From JAMXLO01 sp963812505 (GTDB taxonomy: Bacteria > Pseudomonadota > Alphaproteobacteria > Acetobacterales > Acetobacteraceae): DNA of 64,000 bases. Numbering within the stretch: the stretch's first letter is position 1; every line of letters starts with the position of its first letter. The stretch is taken from contig CAWEVM010000022.1 in the NCBI GenBank assembly GCA_963812505.1, positions 124,001 to 188,000 on the forward strand, read 5' to 3'. The position numbers were made by a program, and so were the translations under genes. Below, in pieces: positions 16,017-25,211 of the stretch. Below the pieces are notes generated by a model that saw nothing but the letters and a program-made list of their open reading frames with translations, was not told the DNA's origin and did no database searches.

Positions 16017-16912
16017 TGTGCACCACCTGCGGCTGCTCGGATAATCAAGATGTCAATTACACAATACCGGGTGCCGACACGCATGCCCACAGCCACGATC
16101 ATGCGCATCCGCATGACCACGCGCATTCGCACGATCATGTCCACGCGCATCCGCACGATCATGTCCACGCGCATCCGCACGATCATGACCATGCCGACCC
16201 GCGGGCCGCGCTGCACGCCGGTATGCATGGCCGCACCATCGCGCTGGAGCAGGAGATTCTGGCCAAGAATCAAGCTTTGGCCGAGCGTAATCGCGGCTGG
16301 TTCGAGGGCCGCGAGGTCCTGGCGCTGAACCTGATGAGCTCCCCTGGATCGGGCAAGACCAGCCTGCTCGAACGCACCATCCGCGCGCTGCGCGACGAGA
16401 TGCAAATCTACGTGGTCGAAGGCGACCAGGCCACGACCAACGACGCCGAGCGCATCCGCGCCACCGGCTGCGCGGTGATCCAGGTCAACACTGGCACTGG
16501 CTGCCACCTGGAGGCGGACATGCTGGCGCGAGGCATGCAGCAGCTCAAACCACCGCCCGGTTCGCTGGTGCTCATCGAGAACGTCGGCAACCTGGTGTGT
16601 CCGGCATTGTTCGATCTCGGCGAGCGCGCCAAGGTGGTGGTCGTGTCGGTGACCGAGGGCGAGGACAAACCGATCAAGTATCCGCACATGTTCCGTGCCT
16701 GCCGGCTGATGCTGATCAACAAGATCGATCTGCTGCCGCACGTCCGTTTCGATGTTGATCGCTGTATCGCGTATGCCCGCGAGGTCAATCCCGGCATCGA
16801 GGTGCTGTGCGTGTCCGCTGAGACCGGCGAGGGCATCGAGGCCTGGTATCAGTGGTTGCGCCATGAGCTCGTCGGGCAGCAGGAATCTGCATCTGCGGAC
16901 CACGCCGTGTGA
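16016..16912 (+). CDS. hypB: Nickel-binding GTPase HypB with a histidine-rich N-terminus
   Basis: The protein has 298 aa from ATG 16016; a GTG one codon upstream is possible. It begins MCTTCGC, the high-affinity nickel motif of HypB. Residues 23-59 hold 19 histidines, one at every second position, spaced by D, A, P, V or S; such segments store nickel. The G domain follows with SSPGSGKTSLL (about 108-118), EGDQATTNDAERI and NKIDLLPH. Part of the His tract is encoded by a perfect 24-bp tandem repeat (16128-16175), so its length could vary. The stop overlaps the nickel permease start by 3 bp. Confidence 0.95.
   Translation: MCTTCGCSDNQDVNYTIPGADTHAHSHDHAHPHDHAHSHDHVHAHPHDHVHAHPHDHDHADPRAALHAGMHGRTIALEQEILAKNQALAERNRGWFEGREVLALNLMSSPGSGKTSLLERTIRALRDEMQIYVVEGDQATTNDAERIRATGCAVIQVNTGTGCHLEADMLARGMQQLKPPPGSLVLIENVGNLVCPALFDLGERAKVVVVSVTEGEDKPIKYPHMFRACRLMLINKIDLLPHVRFDVDRCIAYAREVNPGIEVLCVSAETGEGIEAWYQWLRHELVGQQESASADHAV
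16128..16187 (+). repeat. 24-bp tandem repeat inside hypB (about 2.5 copies)
   Basis: Two perfect 24-bp units (16128-16151 and 16152-16175, each beginning CGCACGATCATG) and a partial third encode the HPHDHVHA histidine tract. This is coding sequence, not a CRISPR or regulatory repeat. Confidence 0.85.
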
Positions 16913-17955
16913 GCGGCATTGTTGGCGGGCTTCGTGGGCTTCGGGGATCCGCGTCGCTGTATGGTGGCCTTATCGCGGCCAATGTCATGGCCTGGACCTG
17001 GGCCTGGGTGGCGTTCCATGACCGTCCGGCGCTGCTCGGGATCGCGCTGCTGGCCTGGGTGTTTGGGCTTCGCCACGCAGTCGATGCCGATCACATCGCC
17101 GCCATCGACAACGTGGTCCGCAAGCTGATCCACGATGGGAAGCGCCCGCAGACAGTCGGGTTATGGTTCTCGCTTGGCCACTCCAGCATTGTCATTCTGG
17201 CATCGCTGGCGATTGCCGCGACGGCGACGGCCATGCAGGACCGGTTCGACACCGCGAGGCAGGTCGGCGGCTTGGTCGGGACCGCAGTGTCGGCCACGTT
17301 CCTGTTCGCGATTGCAATCGCAAATCTGGTCGTTCTGCGTGGCGTCTGGTGCAGTTTCCGCGAGGTACGGCGTGGCGGCAGCCTGAACGACGACGCGCTC
17401 AATCTGCTGCTTGCCGGGCGGGGAATGCTGGCGCGCCTGTTCCGCCCACTATTCCGTGCAATCACGGAAACCTGGCACATGTTCCCTCTCGGCTTCCTGT
17501 TCGGCCTGGGCTTCGACACCGCGACCGAAGTGGGTCTGCTGGGGATCGCGGCGACCCAGGCAGCCCACGGTATGTCGGCCTGGCAGACAATGGTGTTTCC
17601 CGCGCTATTTACCGCCGGCATGGCTCTGGTGGACACGACGGACAGCGTGCTGATGGTCGGTGCCTATGGCTGGGCCTTCATCAATCCGCTGCGCAAGCTC
17701 TGGTACAACCTGACGATCACCGCCGTCTCGGTGCTGATCGCTTTGCTGATCGGCGGCATCGAGGCACTCGGACTGATCGGCAGTCAGCTCGCGCTGAGCG
17801 GGTGGTTCTGGGACGCCGTCGGGGCGTTGAACGATAGTGTCGGCAGTCTCGGGTTTGCCGTCGTCGGCATCTTCATTTTGTGCTGGGTTGTCTCGTCAAT
17901 CATCTATCGCCTGAAGCGGTACGAGCTGGTGATGCCCCCGGCAGCAAACGGCTAG
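16909..17955 (+). CDS. NiCoT-family nickel/cobalt permease (HoxN-like)
   Basis: The 348-aa inner-membrane protein has about eight hydrophobic segments. The family signature in the second segment, RHAVDADHIAAIDN (HX4DH), is intact, followed by LGHSSIVILASLA and LGFLFGLGFDTATEVGLL, the other two NiCoT motifs. It imports Ni2+ (or Co2+). As the last gene of the hydrogenase operon it most likely supplies nickel for HupL. The start is GTG 16909, overlapping the hypB stop. Its stop codon overlaps the stop of the convergent pheA inside a CTAG sequence, leaving no room for a terminator between them. Confidence 0.92.
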   Translation: MSGIVGGLRGLRGSASLYGGLIAANVMAWTWAWVAFHDRPALLGIALLAWVFGLRHAVDADHIAAIDNVVRKLIHDGKRPQTVGLWFSLGHSSIVILASLAIAATATAMQDRFDTARQVGGLVGTAVSATFLFAIAIANLVVLRGVWCSFREVRRGGSLNDDALNLLLAGRGMLARLFRPLFRAITETWHMFPLGFLFGLGFDTATEVGLLGIAATQAAHGMSAWQTMVFPALFTAGMALVDTTDSVLMVGAYGWAFINPLRKLWYNLTITAVSVLIALLIGGIEALGLIGSQLALSGWFWDAVGALNDSVGSLGFAVVGIFILCWVVSSIIYRLKRYELVMPPAANG

Positions 17956-18797
17956 GTCCCATGCCGCTGGCGGAATGGTGCGGCGGGATAGACGCCCAGA
18001 ACCCGCACCTCGGAGGAAAAGAACGACAGCTCCTCCAGTGCGCGCCGCAGTGCCGGCTGCTCGGGATGGCCGTCGGCGTCGCATAAGAACTGCGTGGCGA
18101 CGAAATGGCCGGCGAGCATGTAGCTTTCCAGCTTGGTCATGTTCACGCCATTGGTCGCGAAGCCGCCCAGCGCCTTGTAGAGCGCCGCGGGCACGTTCCT
18201 GACGCGGAACACGAATGTCGTCATCAGCTCGGGCTGGGTCGGCTCAGGCGTCCGCGGCTGGCTCGCCATGATGTAGAAGCGCGTCGTGTTATGCGAGGCG
18301 TCCTCGACATTCGCGGCCAGAATCTCCAGCCCGTAGATCTCAGCCGCCAAGGACGAGGCGATCGCCGCCTCCTCCTTGCGGTTCCACTGTGCGACAAGCT
18401 GAGCTGCGCCCGCGGTATCCGCCTGAACCACCGGCGTCAACCCGAGCCGGCGCAGGCTGTGACGGACCTGGCCCAGCGCTACGGTATGCGAATGCGCCCG
18501 CTTCAGGTCCTCCATCATCGTGCCCTTCACCCCGAGCAAGCAGTGCTCGACCCGATGAAAGTGCTCGCCGATCACGAACAGACCGGATTCCGGCAGCAGG
18601 TGGTGAATGTCCGGCACGCGCCCGGCGAGGCTGTTCTCGCACGGCAGCATCGCAAGCTCCGCGCGACCCTCACGCACCGCGTCCATGGCCGACTCGAACA
18701 ACTCGCACGGCAACGTGGTGAGGTCCGGGTAGGCGACGCGGCAGGCGAGGTCGGAATAGGCGCCGGGCACACCCTGGAAGGCGATCGTCGCGGTCAT
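17952..18797 (-). CDS. pheA: Prephenate dehydratase with ACT domain
   Basis: The 281-aa enzyme converts prephenate to phenylpyruvate in phenylalanine synthesis. It starts MTATIAFQGVPGAYSDLA. The catalytic domain (about 1-185) contains LPCENSLAGRV and the TRF motif in NTTRFYIM; the ACT regulatory domain (about 200-270) contains GVNMTKLESYML, matching the Phe-binding ESRP region with YML after ES. This is a stand-alone enzyme without chorismate mutase. The ATG at 18797 overlaps the kdsB stop by 4 bp, so the two are co-translated. Confidence 0.93.
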   Translation of the reverse strand: MTATIAFQGVPGAYSDLACRVAYPDLTTLPCELFESAMDAVREGRAELAMLPCENSLAGRVPDIHHLLPESGLFVIGEHFHRVEHCLLGVKGTMMEDLKRAHSHTVALGQVRHSLRRLGLTPVVQADTAGAAQLVAQWNRKEEAAIASSLAAEIYGLEILAANVEDASHNTTRFYIMASQPRTPEPTQPELMTTFVFRVRNVPAALYKALGGFATNGVNMTKLESYMLAGHFVATQFLCDADGHPEQPALRRALEELSFFSSEVRVLGVYPAAPFRQRHGT

Positions 18798-19540
18798 GCC
18801 GGGCCGCCGCCCGGGGCAAGCAGGCGGCGCGCCCGTTCGAGGTCCTCCGGCGTGTCGACGCCAAACAGCCCGTAGTCGATACGCGCGCAGCCAATCCGCA
18901 TACCCGCCTCCAATGCGCGCAATTGCTCCAACTTCTCGCGCATCTCCAGCGGCGAGGGCGGCAGCGCCACGTAGCGTGCGAGCGCGGCCCGGCGGTAGGC
19001 GTAGATGCCCACATGGTGCCAGCGCGGGCCCTCGCCCCAAGGGATCGGCTGGCGCGAGAAATATAGAGCCGGTGCGACAGCCTGTCCTGCCGCGAACGCG
19101 CAGGCGGCCTTCACGAACGATGCCGTATTTGCCTCCGCGTCGGACGCGATCGGTAGCACGAGGGTGCCGACGTCGTAAGCCGGATCGCTCAAGGGCGCGA
19201 TTACCGGGCGCAACTGTGCCTCGGTAATCGTTGGAACGTCGCCCTGCAGATTGACGATGACGTCGTACCGCCCGTCGGGATCGAGCTCGGCCAGCGCGAC
19301 GAACACGCGATCGGAGCCGGACGGCAAATCGGGATCGGTCAATACCGCGCGGCCTCCCGCGGCGCGCACCGCGTCGGCGATCACCGCATCGCCGCATGCG
19401 ACCGCGACCGGCCCCAGGTCCGCCTCGCGTCCGCGCTCCAGCACATGCACGATCATCGGCTTGCCGTGGATATCGGCGAGCGGCTTGCCGGGCAACCGTG
19501 TCGAGGCCATGCGGGCGGGAATGATGACGATCGGGTTCAC
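18794..19540 (-). CDS. kdsB: 3-deoxy-manno-octulosonate cytidylyltransferase
   Basis: The 248-aa enzyme activates Kdo as CMP-Kdo for lipopolysaccharide, showing a Gram-negative outer membrane. The start is GTG 19540, giving MNPIVIIPARMASTRLPGKPL, the family N-terminus; the frame is open further upstream but without homologous sequence. Other motifs are LPSGSDRV, IVNLQGDVPTI and HHVGIYAYRR. Its length is typical. It overlaps pheA by 4 bp. A divergent cytochrome c gene starts 126 bp upstream. Confidence 0.93.
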   Translation of the reverse strand: MNPIVIIPARMASTRLPGKPLADIHGKPMIVHVLERGREADLGPVAVACGDAVIADAVRAAGGRAVLTDPDLPSGSDRVFVALAELDPDGRYDVIVNLQGDVPTITEAQLRPVIAPLSDPAYDVGTLVLPIASDAEANTASFVKAACAFAAGQAVAPALYFSRQPIPWGEGPRWHHVGIYAYRRAALARYVALPPSPLEMREKLEQLRALEAGMRIGCARIDYGLFGVDTPEDLERARRLLAPGGGPA

Positions 19541-19666
19541 GGGTTGATGGGCAAAGGTCGTTTCCCTATGGTGCGCGCACCTTATGGAGGCCAGCGGCCG
19601 CGTGCAACGCCGTGCCGGCGGACCTCTGTGCGTCTTTGACCTGGTTCGACGGGGAACTCGCGCCGC

Positions 19667-20332
19667 ATGGACAGTATGGAAGTCAACAAGGGCATTGCGG
19701 CGATCCTGGTCGCCGGCATTGTCTTCTTTCTCACTGGCCTGATCGGCGACTCTCTGGTGCGCGAACGGCAGCCGGAGAAGCCCGCGCTGGTCATCGCGGC
19801 GGCCCCGGCAGCGACGGGCGGTGGCGAGGCCAAGCCGGCCGGTCCGGCCCCCATCGCGCCTCTGCTCGCCAGTGCCGACCCCAAGGTGGGCGATCAGTTC
19901 GTGCACCGCGTCTGCGTCGCGTGTCACACCTTCGACAAGGGCGGCAAGCCCGGCGTGGGGCCGAATCTCTACGGCGTTGTCGCAGGGCCGCATGACCACG
20001 AACAGGGGTTCAGCTATTCGCCTGCGCTGGAGAAGTTCAAAGGCCAGCCCTGGACCTTCGATGCGTTGAACCAATGGCTGTACAAGCCGAGTGCCTACGC
20101 TCCCGGCACCCGCATGTCGTTCGCCGGTATCACCAATGACAAGCAGCGGGCGGACGTGATCGCCTACCTGCGCTCACTGTCGGACAATCCCGTGGCGTTG
20201 CCGGCGCCAGAGGCTGCGCCGCCCGCCGCCACACAGCCGAGCGCGCCGGCCGCGGCGCAGCAGCCGGCCGCCGCACAGCCGAGCGCGCCGGCATCCCCGC
20301 CGGCGGCGCCCGCTCAGCCGCCCAAGCCCTAG
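19667..20332 (+). CDS. Membrane-anchored cytochrome c (CycM-like, class I)
   Basis: The 221-aa protein has an uncleaved N-terminal membrane helix (about 8-27), a short linker, and a class I cytochrome c domain with heme motif CVACH (Cys83, Cys86, His87) and axial methionine near Met150 (GTRMSF). The last 40 residues are an unusual proline/alanine-rich tail (AAPPAATQPSAPAAAQQPAA and onward). Such CycM-type proteins carry electrons between the bc1 complex and terminal oxidases in alphaproteobacteria. An in-frame ATG at 19676 is an alternative start. Confidence 0.9.
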   Translation: MDSMEVNKGIAAILVAGIVFFLTGLIGDSLVRERQPEKPALVIAAAPAATGGGEAKPAGPAPIAPLLASADPKVGDQFVHRVCVACHTFDKGGKPGVGPNLYGVVAGPHDHEQGFSYSPALEKFKGQPWTFDALNQWLYKPSAYAPGTRMSFAGITNDKQRADVIAYLRSLSDNPVALPAPEAAPPAATQPSAPAAAQQPAAAQPSAPASPPAAPAQPPKP

Positions 20333-20346
20333 ACCCCTGCGCTTCG

Positions 20347-21144
20347 TTGTCAGGCAAACCGGCCGGTCTGGCCGAACTCGATCGGTTCCTGGCAGCCGCC
20401 GAAGCTGCTGCCGACGTCGCCGGCGCCGTGGTCCGGCCATTCTTCCGCGCCGGCTTTGCGATCGACACCAAGTCGGACCGCTCGCCGGTTACGATGGCTG
20501 ACCGCAGCGCCGAACAGGCAATGCGCGCGGTGCTGGCCGAGCGCTTTCCGAACCACGGGATTCTGGGCGAGGAGTTCGGGCTGGACCGGCCTGAGGCACG
20601 ACTGCGCTGGGTGCTCGATCCGATCGACGGCACACGTGCCTTCGTCAGCGGCCGGCCGACTTTCGGCACGTTGATCGCATTGTTGGATGGCGAGACACCG
20701 GTCCTCGGCGTGATCGACCAGCCGGTGACGCGCGAGCGCTGGATTGGCGCCAAGGAACGGCCCACGACCTTCCGCGGCCCGTTCGGCGGACGCGCGGGTT
20801 GCCGCCCATGCGCCTCGCTGGCGCAGGCGGAACTTTCCTGCACCAGCCCGGAAATGCTTGGTGCCGACGAACCGAATTGGCGGAGGTTGGCATCCGTTGT
20901 GCGGCGCAACTACTGGGGCGGTGACTGCTACGCTCACGGCCTCCTGGCGCTTGGACAGATCGACGTGATCGCGGAGACGACGATGAAGCTGTGGGACTGG
21001 GCGGCGCTGGTGCCGGTGGTCGAGGGCGCAGGCGGCCGGGTGACCGACTGGGCCGGGCAGCCTTTGCGGGCTGGCGGTGACGGGCGAGTCTTGTCGGTGG
21101 GTGATGCGGCGCTGCTGCCGCAGATCGTCACGCTGCTTAACTAG
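20347..21144 (+). CDS. hisN: Inositol monophosphatase-family phosphatase, likely histidinol-phosphatase
   Basis: The 265-aa Mg2+-dependent phosphatase starts at TTG 20347. The metal-binding motifs are GEEFG (residues about 77-81), DPIDGTRAFVSG and WDWAALVPVVEGAGG. The DGTRAF form and the WDWAAL segment favour the HisN branch, which releases phosphate from histidinol-phosphate in histidine synthesis, over inositol monophosphatase or CysQ. It lies 14 bp after the cytochrome c gene. Confidence 0.8.
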   Translation: MSGKPAGLAELDRFLAAAEAAADVAGAVVRPFFRAGFAIDTKSDRSPVTMADRSAEQAMRAVLAERFPNHGILGEEFGLDRPEARLRWVLDPIDGTRAFVSGRPTFGTLIALLDGETPVLGVIDQPVTRERWIGAKERPTTFRGPFGGRAGCRPCASLAQAELSCTSPEMLGADEPNWRRLASVVRRNYWGGDCYAHGLLALGQIDVIAETTMKLWDWAALVPVVEGAGGRVTDWAGQPLRAGGDGRVLSVGDAALLPQIVTLLN

Positions 21145-21190
21145 TCTTTAGTTGCCAGCCCCCCCACTTGGCGCCACATCTGCTATCCTT

Positions 21191-23063
21191 ATGCGCACCA
21201 TAATCCTCTCACTGCTGCTCGGCCTCGCCATTCTCCCCGCCCGGGCCGACGACCTGCCAACGACCCGCAGCAACGCGATCGCGATACTGGGGAAGCCTGC
21301 CCTGCCGCCTGACTTCCCATACTTCCCCTATGTGAACCCGAACGCGCCGAAAGGTGGCGAGGTCACACTGGCGTCGATCGGAACGTTCGACAGCTTCAAT
21401 CCGTTCATCCTGCGCGGCACATCGGCAAGCGGGATGGTCAGTCCGTGGGTTATTCTCGCTGGCGGCTCAGGCTCTGGTGCCACCGTCGGGCATGTGTGGG
21501 AAAGTCTGCTCACCTCGTCCGCCGACGAAGTCGCGACAGGCTACGGCCATCTCGCTGAGACCATCGAGCTGCCGGCCAACAAGCTGTGGGTGGCATTCGA
21601 GTTGCGGCCGGAGGCGAAGTTCTCCGACGGCACGCCGGTCACCGCCGAGGACGTCGCGTGGACCTACCGCACGCTGCTGGAGCAAGGGCGGCCGAGTTTC
21701 CGCATCCAGATGGCCGACGTGAAGGACGTCGAGGTGGAAAGTCCGCGGCGCGTGGTGTTTCACTTCAAGTCGAATGAGAACCGCGAGCTGCCGCTGATCC
21801 TGGGCGGCATGCCTGTGCTGCCTAAGCATTTCTTCGAAGGTCGCGACTTCACCAAGCCGCTGACCGATCCGCCGATCGGCTCGGGACCCTACCGGATCGA
21901 AAATTTCGAACTGGGCCGCAGCATCACCTATGCACGCCGGCCTGACTGGTGGGCGGCGAATATGCCGACCGGCAAGGGCACCAACAACTTCGATCGCGTG
22001 CATATCGAGTATTTCCGCGACTCGACCGTGGCGATGGAGGCGTTCAAGGCTGGCCAGATCGATCTGCGCAGCGAGAACATCTCGAAGAACTGGGCCACCG
22101 CCTACGACTTCCCGGCCGTTGAGCGCGGGCTGGTGATCAAACAGGTATTCAAGCATCACCTTCCGACCGGCATGCAGGGATTTGCGATGAACACGCGTCG
22201 CCCGGTGTTCGCCAATCCGCTGGTGCGTCAGGCGATGGCGGAGGCCTTCGACTTCGAGTGGGAAAACAAGAACCTGTTCTACGGCGCCTACACGCGGACG
22301 CTGAGCTATTTCAACAACAGCGACCTGGCCTCATCCGGCATCCCGCAGGGCGACGAGCTGAAGCTGCTGGAGCCGTATCGCAAGGAGCTGCCGCCGGCGC
22401 TGTTCACCGAGCCATTCAAGCTGCCGGTGACCGATGGCTCGGGCAATAACCGCGAGCAGTTGAGGCATGCTCTGACACTGCTCGAGCAGGCCGGCTGGTC
22501 AGTGAAGGATCGCCAACTGGTGGACAAGAGCGGCACGCAGATGAGCTTCACCATCCTGCTCGACGACCCGTCGCTGGAGCGGGTGTCGCTGCCTTACGTC
22601 CAGTCGCTCCAGAAGCTCGGCATCGATGCGCGGGTACGCACGGCTGATCCGGCACAGTACCAGCATCTGACGGACGACTTCGACTTCGACATGCTCATCA
22701 TGATCTATCCGCAGGGCGACATCCCGGGCAACGAACTGCGCGACTACTTCACGTGTGCGGCGGCGAAGGCGCAGGGAAGTTCCAATTTGCCTGGGATCTG
22801 CGATCCGGCTGTCGATGCGCTGGTTGAGCGGGTCGTCACAGCGCAGGACCGCACGACACTCAACACGGCGGGTCGCGCGCTGGACCGAGGTACTGCTGTG
22901 GCGTTGGTATCTCGTGCCCAACTGGGACAGTCTGGATTTCCGCATCGCCTACTGGAACCGCTTCGGTCATCCCGACAAGCCGATCCGCGAAGGGTTCAAC
23001 TTCGATTCGTGGTGGGTGGATCCGGCAAAGGCTGCGGCGCTCGACGCGGCAAAGCAGCAGTGA
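21191..23063 (+). pseudogene. yejA: YejA-like peptide-binding protein, frameshifted near the C-terminus
   Basis: This encodes the periplasmic substrate-binding protein of a YejABEF peptide/microcin C transporter. The ATG at 21191 gives the signal peptide MRTIILSLLLGLAILPARA; the SBP_bac_5 domain then runs normally (GTFDSFNPFILRGT and PGNELRDYFTCAAA). After about residue 565 the frame shifts near 22886-22890: the expected ending (VLLWRWYLVPNWDSLDFRIA, then WNRFGHPDKP and WWVDPAK) continues in another frame and stops at 23063. Removing one base restores the protein. Without it, the original frame runs on to 23122 with unrelated residues. Either a real mutation or a sequencing error; the rest of the operon is intact. 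Confidence 0.85.
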
Positions 23064-23067
23064 GGCT

Positions 23068-23105
23068 CCTCCCCCCAACCCCCTCCCGCAAGGGGAGAGG
23101 GGGAG
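23068..23105. repeat. GC-rich palindromic repeat between yejA and yejB
   Basis: The segment reads CTCCCCCCAACCCCCTCCCG and continues GCAAGGGGAGAGGGGGAG. It is one arm of the same family as the large palindrome at 62017-62110, in the opposite orientation to that element's left arm. Such elements are usually intergenic. Confidence 0.75.
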
Positions 23106-23118
23106 AGGCCGCCACTGA

Positions 23119-24186
23119 ATGACCGGCTATCTGTTCCGCCGCCTGCTGCTGGTGATTCCTACTCTGTTCGGCATCATCGCGATCAACTTCGCGGTCGTGC
23201 AATTCGCGCCCGGCGGACCCGTCGAACAGATGGTCGCGGAACTTCGGGGCAAAGGCGATCTGTCCTCGCGCCTCGGCTCTGCCTCATCGGAAATTGGGGG
23301 CTCCGGTTCGTATCGCGGCGCGCGCGGGCTCGACCCGCACATTGTCGCCGACATCAAGAAGATGTTCGGCTTCGACAAGCCGCCGCTGACACGATTTCTC
23401 GACATGCTCAGCGGCTACCTGCGCTTCGACTTCGGTCGCAGCTTTTTCCGTGACCAGACCGTCGTGCATCTCATCCTCCAGAAGATGCCGGTCTCCATCT
23501 CACTCGGTCTGTGGTCTACGCTGCTGGTCTATTTCATCTCCATTCCACTTGGCATCGCCAAGGCGGTGCGCGACGGCAGCCGCTTCGACATCGCGAGCAG
23601 TGCCGTCGTGCTGGTCGGCTACGCGGTGCCAAGCTTTTTGTTCGCCATCCTGCTTGTCGTGCTGTTCGCCGGGGGCAGCTATTGGCATTGGTTCCCCTTA
23701 CGCGGCCTGACCAGCGAAGGCTCGGCGGACTGGAGCCTTCCGGCGCGCCTCGCGGACTACGCCTGGCATATGGTGCTGCCAACGATCGCCGTGGTCGCGA
23801 GCGGATTCGCCAGCCTGACGATGCTGACCAAGAACTGCTTCCTCGAGGAGATCCGTAAGCAGTACACCGTGACGGCGCGCGCCAAAGGTGCCAGCGAACA
23901 GCGCGTACTGTACGGTCACGTGTTCCGCAATGCCATGCTGCTGATCGTCGCCGGCTTCCCGCAGGCCTTCATCAGCATCCTGTTCACCTCGGCGCTGCTG
24001 GTCGAGATCGTGTTCTCGCTGGACGGATTGGGGCTGCTTGGGTTCCAGTCGGCGATCCAGCGCGACTACCCCATTATGTTCGGCACGCTCTACATCTTCA
24101 CGCTGCTTGGTCTGCTGATGCAGATTGTCGGCGACACGCTGTACACGATCGTCGATCCGCGCATCGACTTCGAGGCGAGGCGGTGA
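23119..24186 (+). CDS. yejB: Peptide ABC transporter permease YejB
   Basis: The 355-aa inner-membrane permease starts MTGYLFRRLLLVIPTLFGII, the standard opening of this subfamily, and has about six membrane segments. A periplasmic insert with PGGPVEQMVAELRGKGDL is typical of YejB. The EAA-like cytoplasmic loop (YTVTARAKGASEQRVLYGHV) contacts the ATPase. It overlaps yejE by 4 bp. Confidence 0.92.
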   Translation: MTGYLFRRLLLVIPTLFGIIAINFAVVQFAPGGPVEQMVAELRGKGDLSSRLGSASSEIGGSGSYRGARGLDPHIVADIKKMFGFDKPPLTRFLDMLSGYLRFDFGRSFFRDQTVVHLILQKMPVSISLGLWSTLLVYFISIPLGIAKAVRDGSRFDIASSAVVLVGYAVPSFLFAILLVVLFAGGSYWHWFPLRGLTSEGSADWSLPARLADYAWHMVLPTIAVVASGFASLTMLTKNCFLEEIRKQYTVTARAKGASEQRVLYGHVFRNAMLLIVAGFPQAFISILFTSALLVEIVFSLDGLGLLGFQSAIQRDYPIMFGTLYIFTLLGLLMQIVGDTLYTIVDPRIDFEARR

Positions 24187-25211
24187 CGCTATCACCGATC
24201 ACCCAGCGCCGGCTTGCGATATTTCGCCAGCACCGGCGCGGTTATGTCTCGTTCTGGGTGTTCCTGGTGCTGTTCGGCACCAGCATGTTCGCCGAGTTCA
24301 TCGCCAACGACCGGCCCCTGCTCATCAGCTTTAACGGGCAATTTTATTTTCCTGTTCTGAAGGACTACAGCGAGGACACGTTTGGGCCGGAGTTCATGCC
24401 CACGGAAGCCGACTATACCGACCCCGACCTCCAGCAGTTGATTGACGCCCATGGCTGGATGATCTGGCCACCCGTGCCATACAACTACGCCACTATCGTG
24501 AAAAATCTGCCGACGCCGGCTCCATCGCCTCCGACCTGGCGCAATCCACTTGGCACCGACGACCAGGCGCGCGACGTGCTGGCGCGCGTGATCTACGGTT
24601 TTCGCCTTTCGGTGCTGTTTGGCTTCAGTCTCACCATTGTGTCCTCCGCCGTCGGCATCGCGGCCGGTGCCGTGCAAGGCTATTACGGTGGCGCGATCGA
24701 TCTGCTGTTCCAGCGCTTCATCGAGATCTGGAACGGCATGCCGCAGCTCTATCTGCTGATCATCCTGGGCAGCATCATCACACCCGGTTTCTGGGTGCTT
24801 CTGATCTTCCTGCTGCTGTTCTCCTGGATGAACCTCACCGGCGTGGTGCGCGCCGAATTCCTGCGCGGGCGCAACCTTGACTATGTGCGTGCCGCCAGGG
24901 CTCTCGGCGTCTCCGACGTCGCTTTGATGTGGCGGCACATCCTGCCCAATGCCATGGTGGCGACGCTGACCTTCCTGCCATTCACCATGTCCGGATCGGT
25001 GACCATTCTGGCGAGCCTCGACTTCCTTGGCTTCGGCCTGCCGCCGGGATCACCATCGCTGGGCGAGCTGGTGGCACAGGGCAAGAACAACCTGCAGGCG
25101 CCCTGGCTAGGTTTCACCGCGTTCTTCGTGCTAGGCGGAGTGCTGACATTGCTGATCTTTGTCGGAGAGGCGGTGCGCGACTCGTTCGATCCGCGGCGGT
25201 TGCCGATATGA
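24183..25211 (+). CDS. yejE: Peptide ABC transporter permease YejE
   Basis: The 342-aa inner-membrane permease starts at GTG 24183, overlapping the yejB stop. After the first helix comes the periplasmic segment found in YejE (DRPLLISFNGQFYFPVLKDY) and the NPLGTDDQARDVLARVIYG motif. The EAA loop is YVRAARALGVSDVALMWRHI. It pairs with YejB to form the channel. Its stop overlaps the yejF ATG by 4 bp. Confidence 0.92.
   Translation: MTLSPITQRRLAIFRQHRRGYVSFWVFLVLFGTSMFAEFIANDRPLLISFNGQFYFPVLKDYSEDTFGPEFMPTEADYTDPDLQQLIDAHGWMIWPPVPYNYATIVKNLPTPAPSPPTWRNPLGTDDQARDVLARVIYGFRLSVLFGFSLTIVSSAVGIAAGAVQGYYGGAIDLLFQRFIEIWNGMPQLYLLIILGSIITPGFWVLLIFLLLFSWMNLTGVVRAEFLRGRNLDYVRAARALGVSDVALMWRHILPNAMVATLTFLPFTMSGSVTILASLDFLGFGLPPGSPSLGELVAQGKNNLQAPWLGFTAFFVLGGVLTLLIFVGEAVRDSFDPRRLPI

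Noticed and set aside
16128..16187. Tandem repeats considered as regulatory iterons
   Set aside because: They lie inside hypB and encode its histidine tract in frame.
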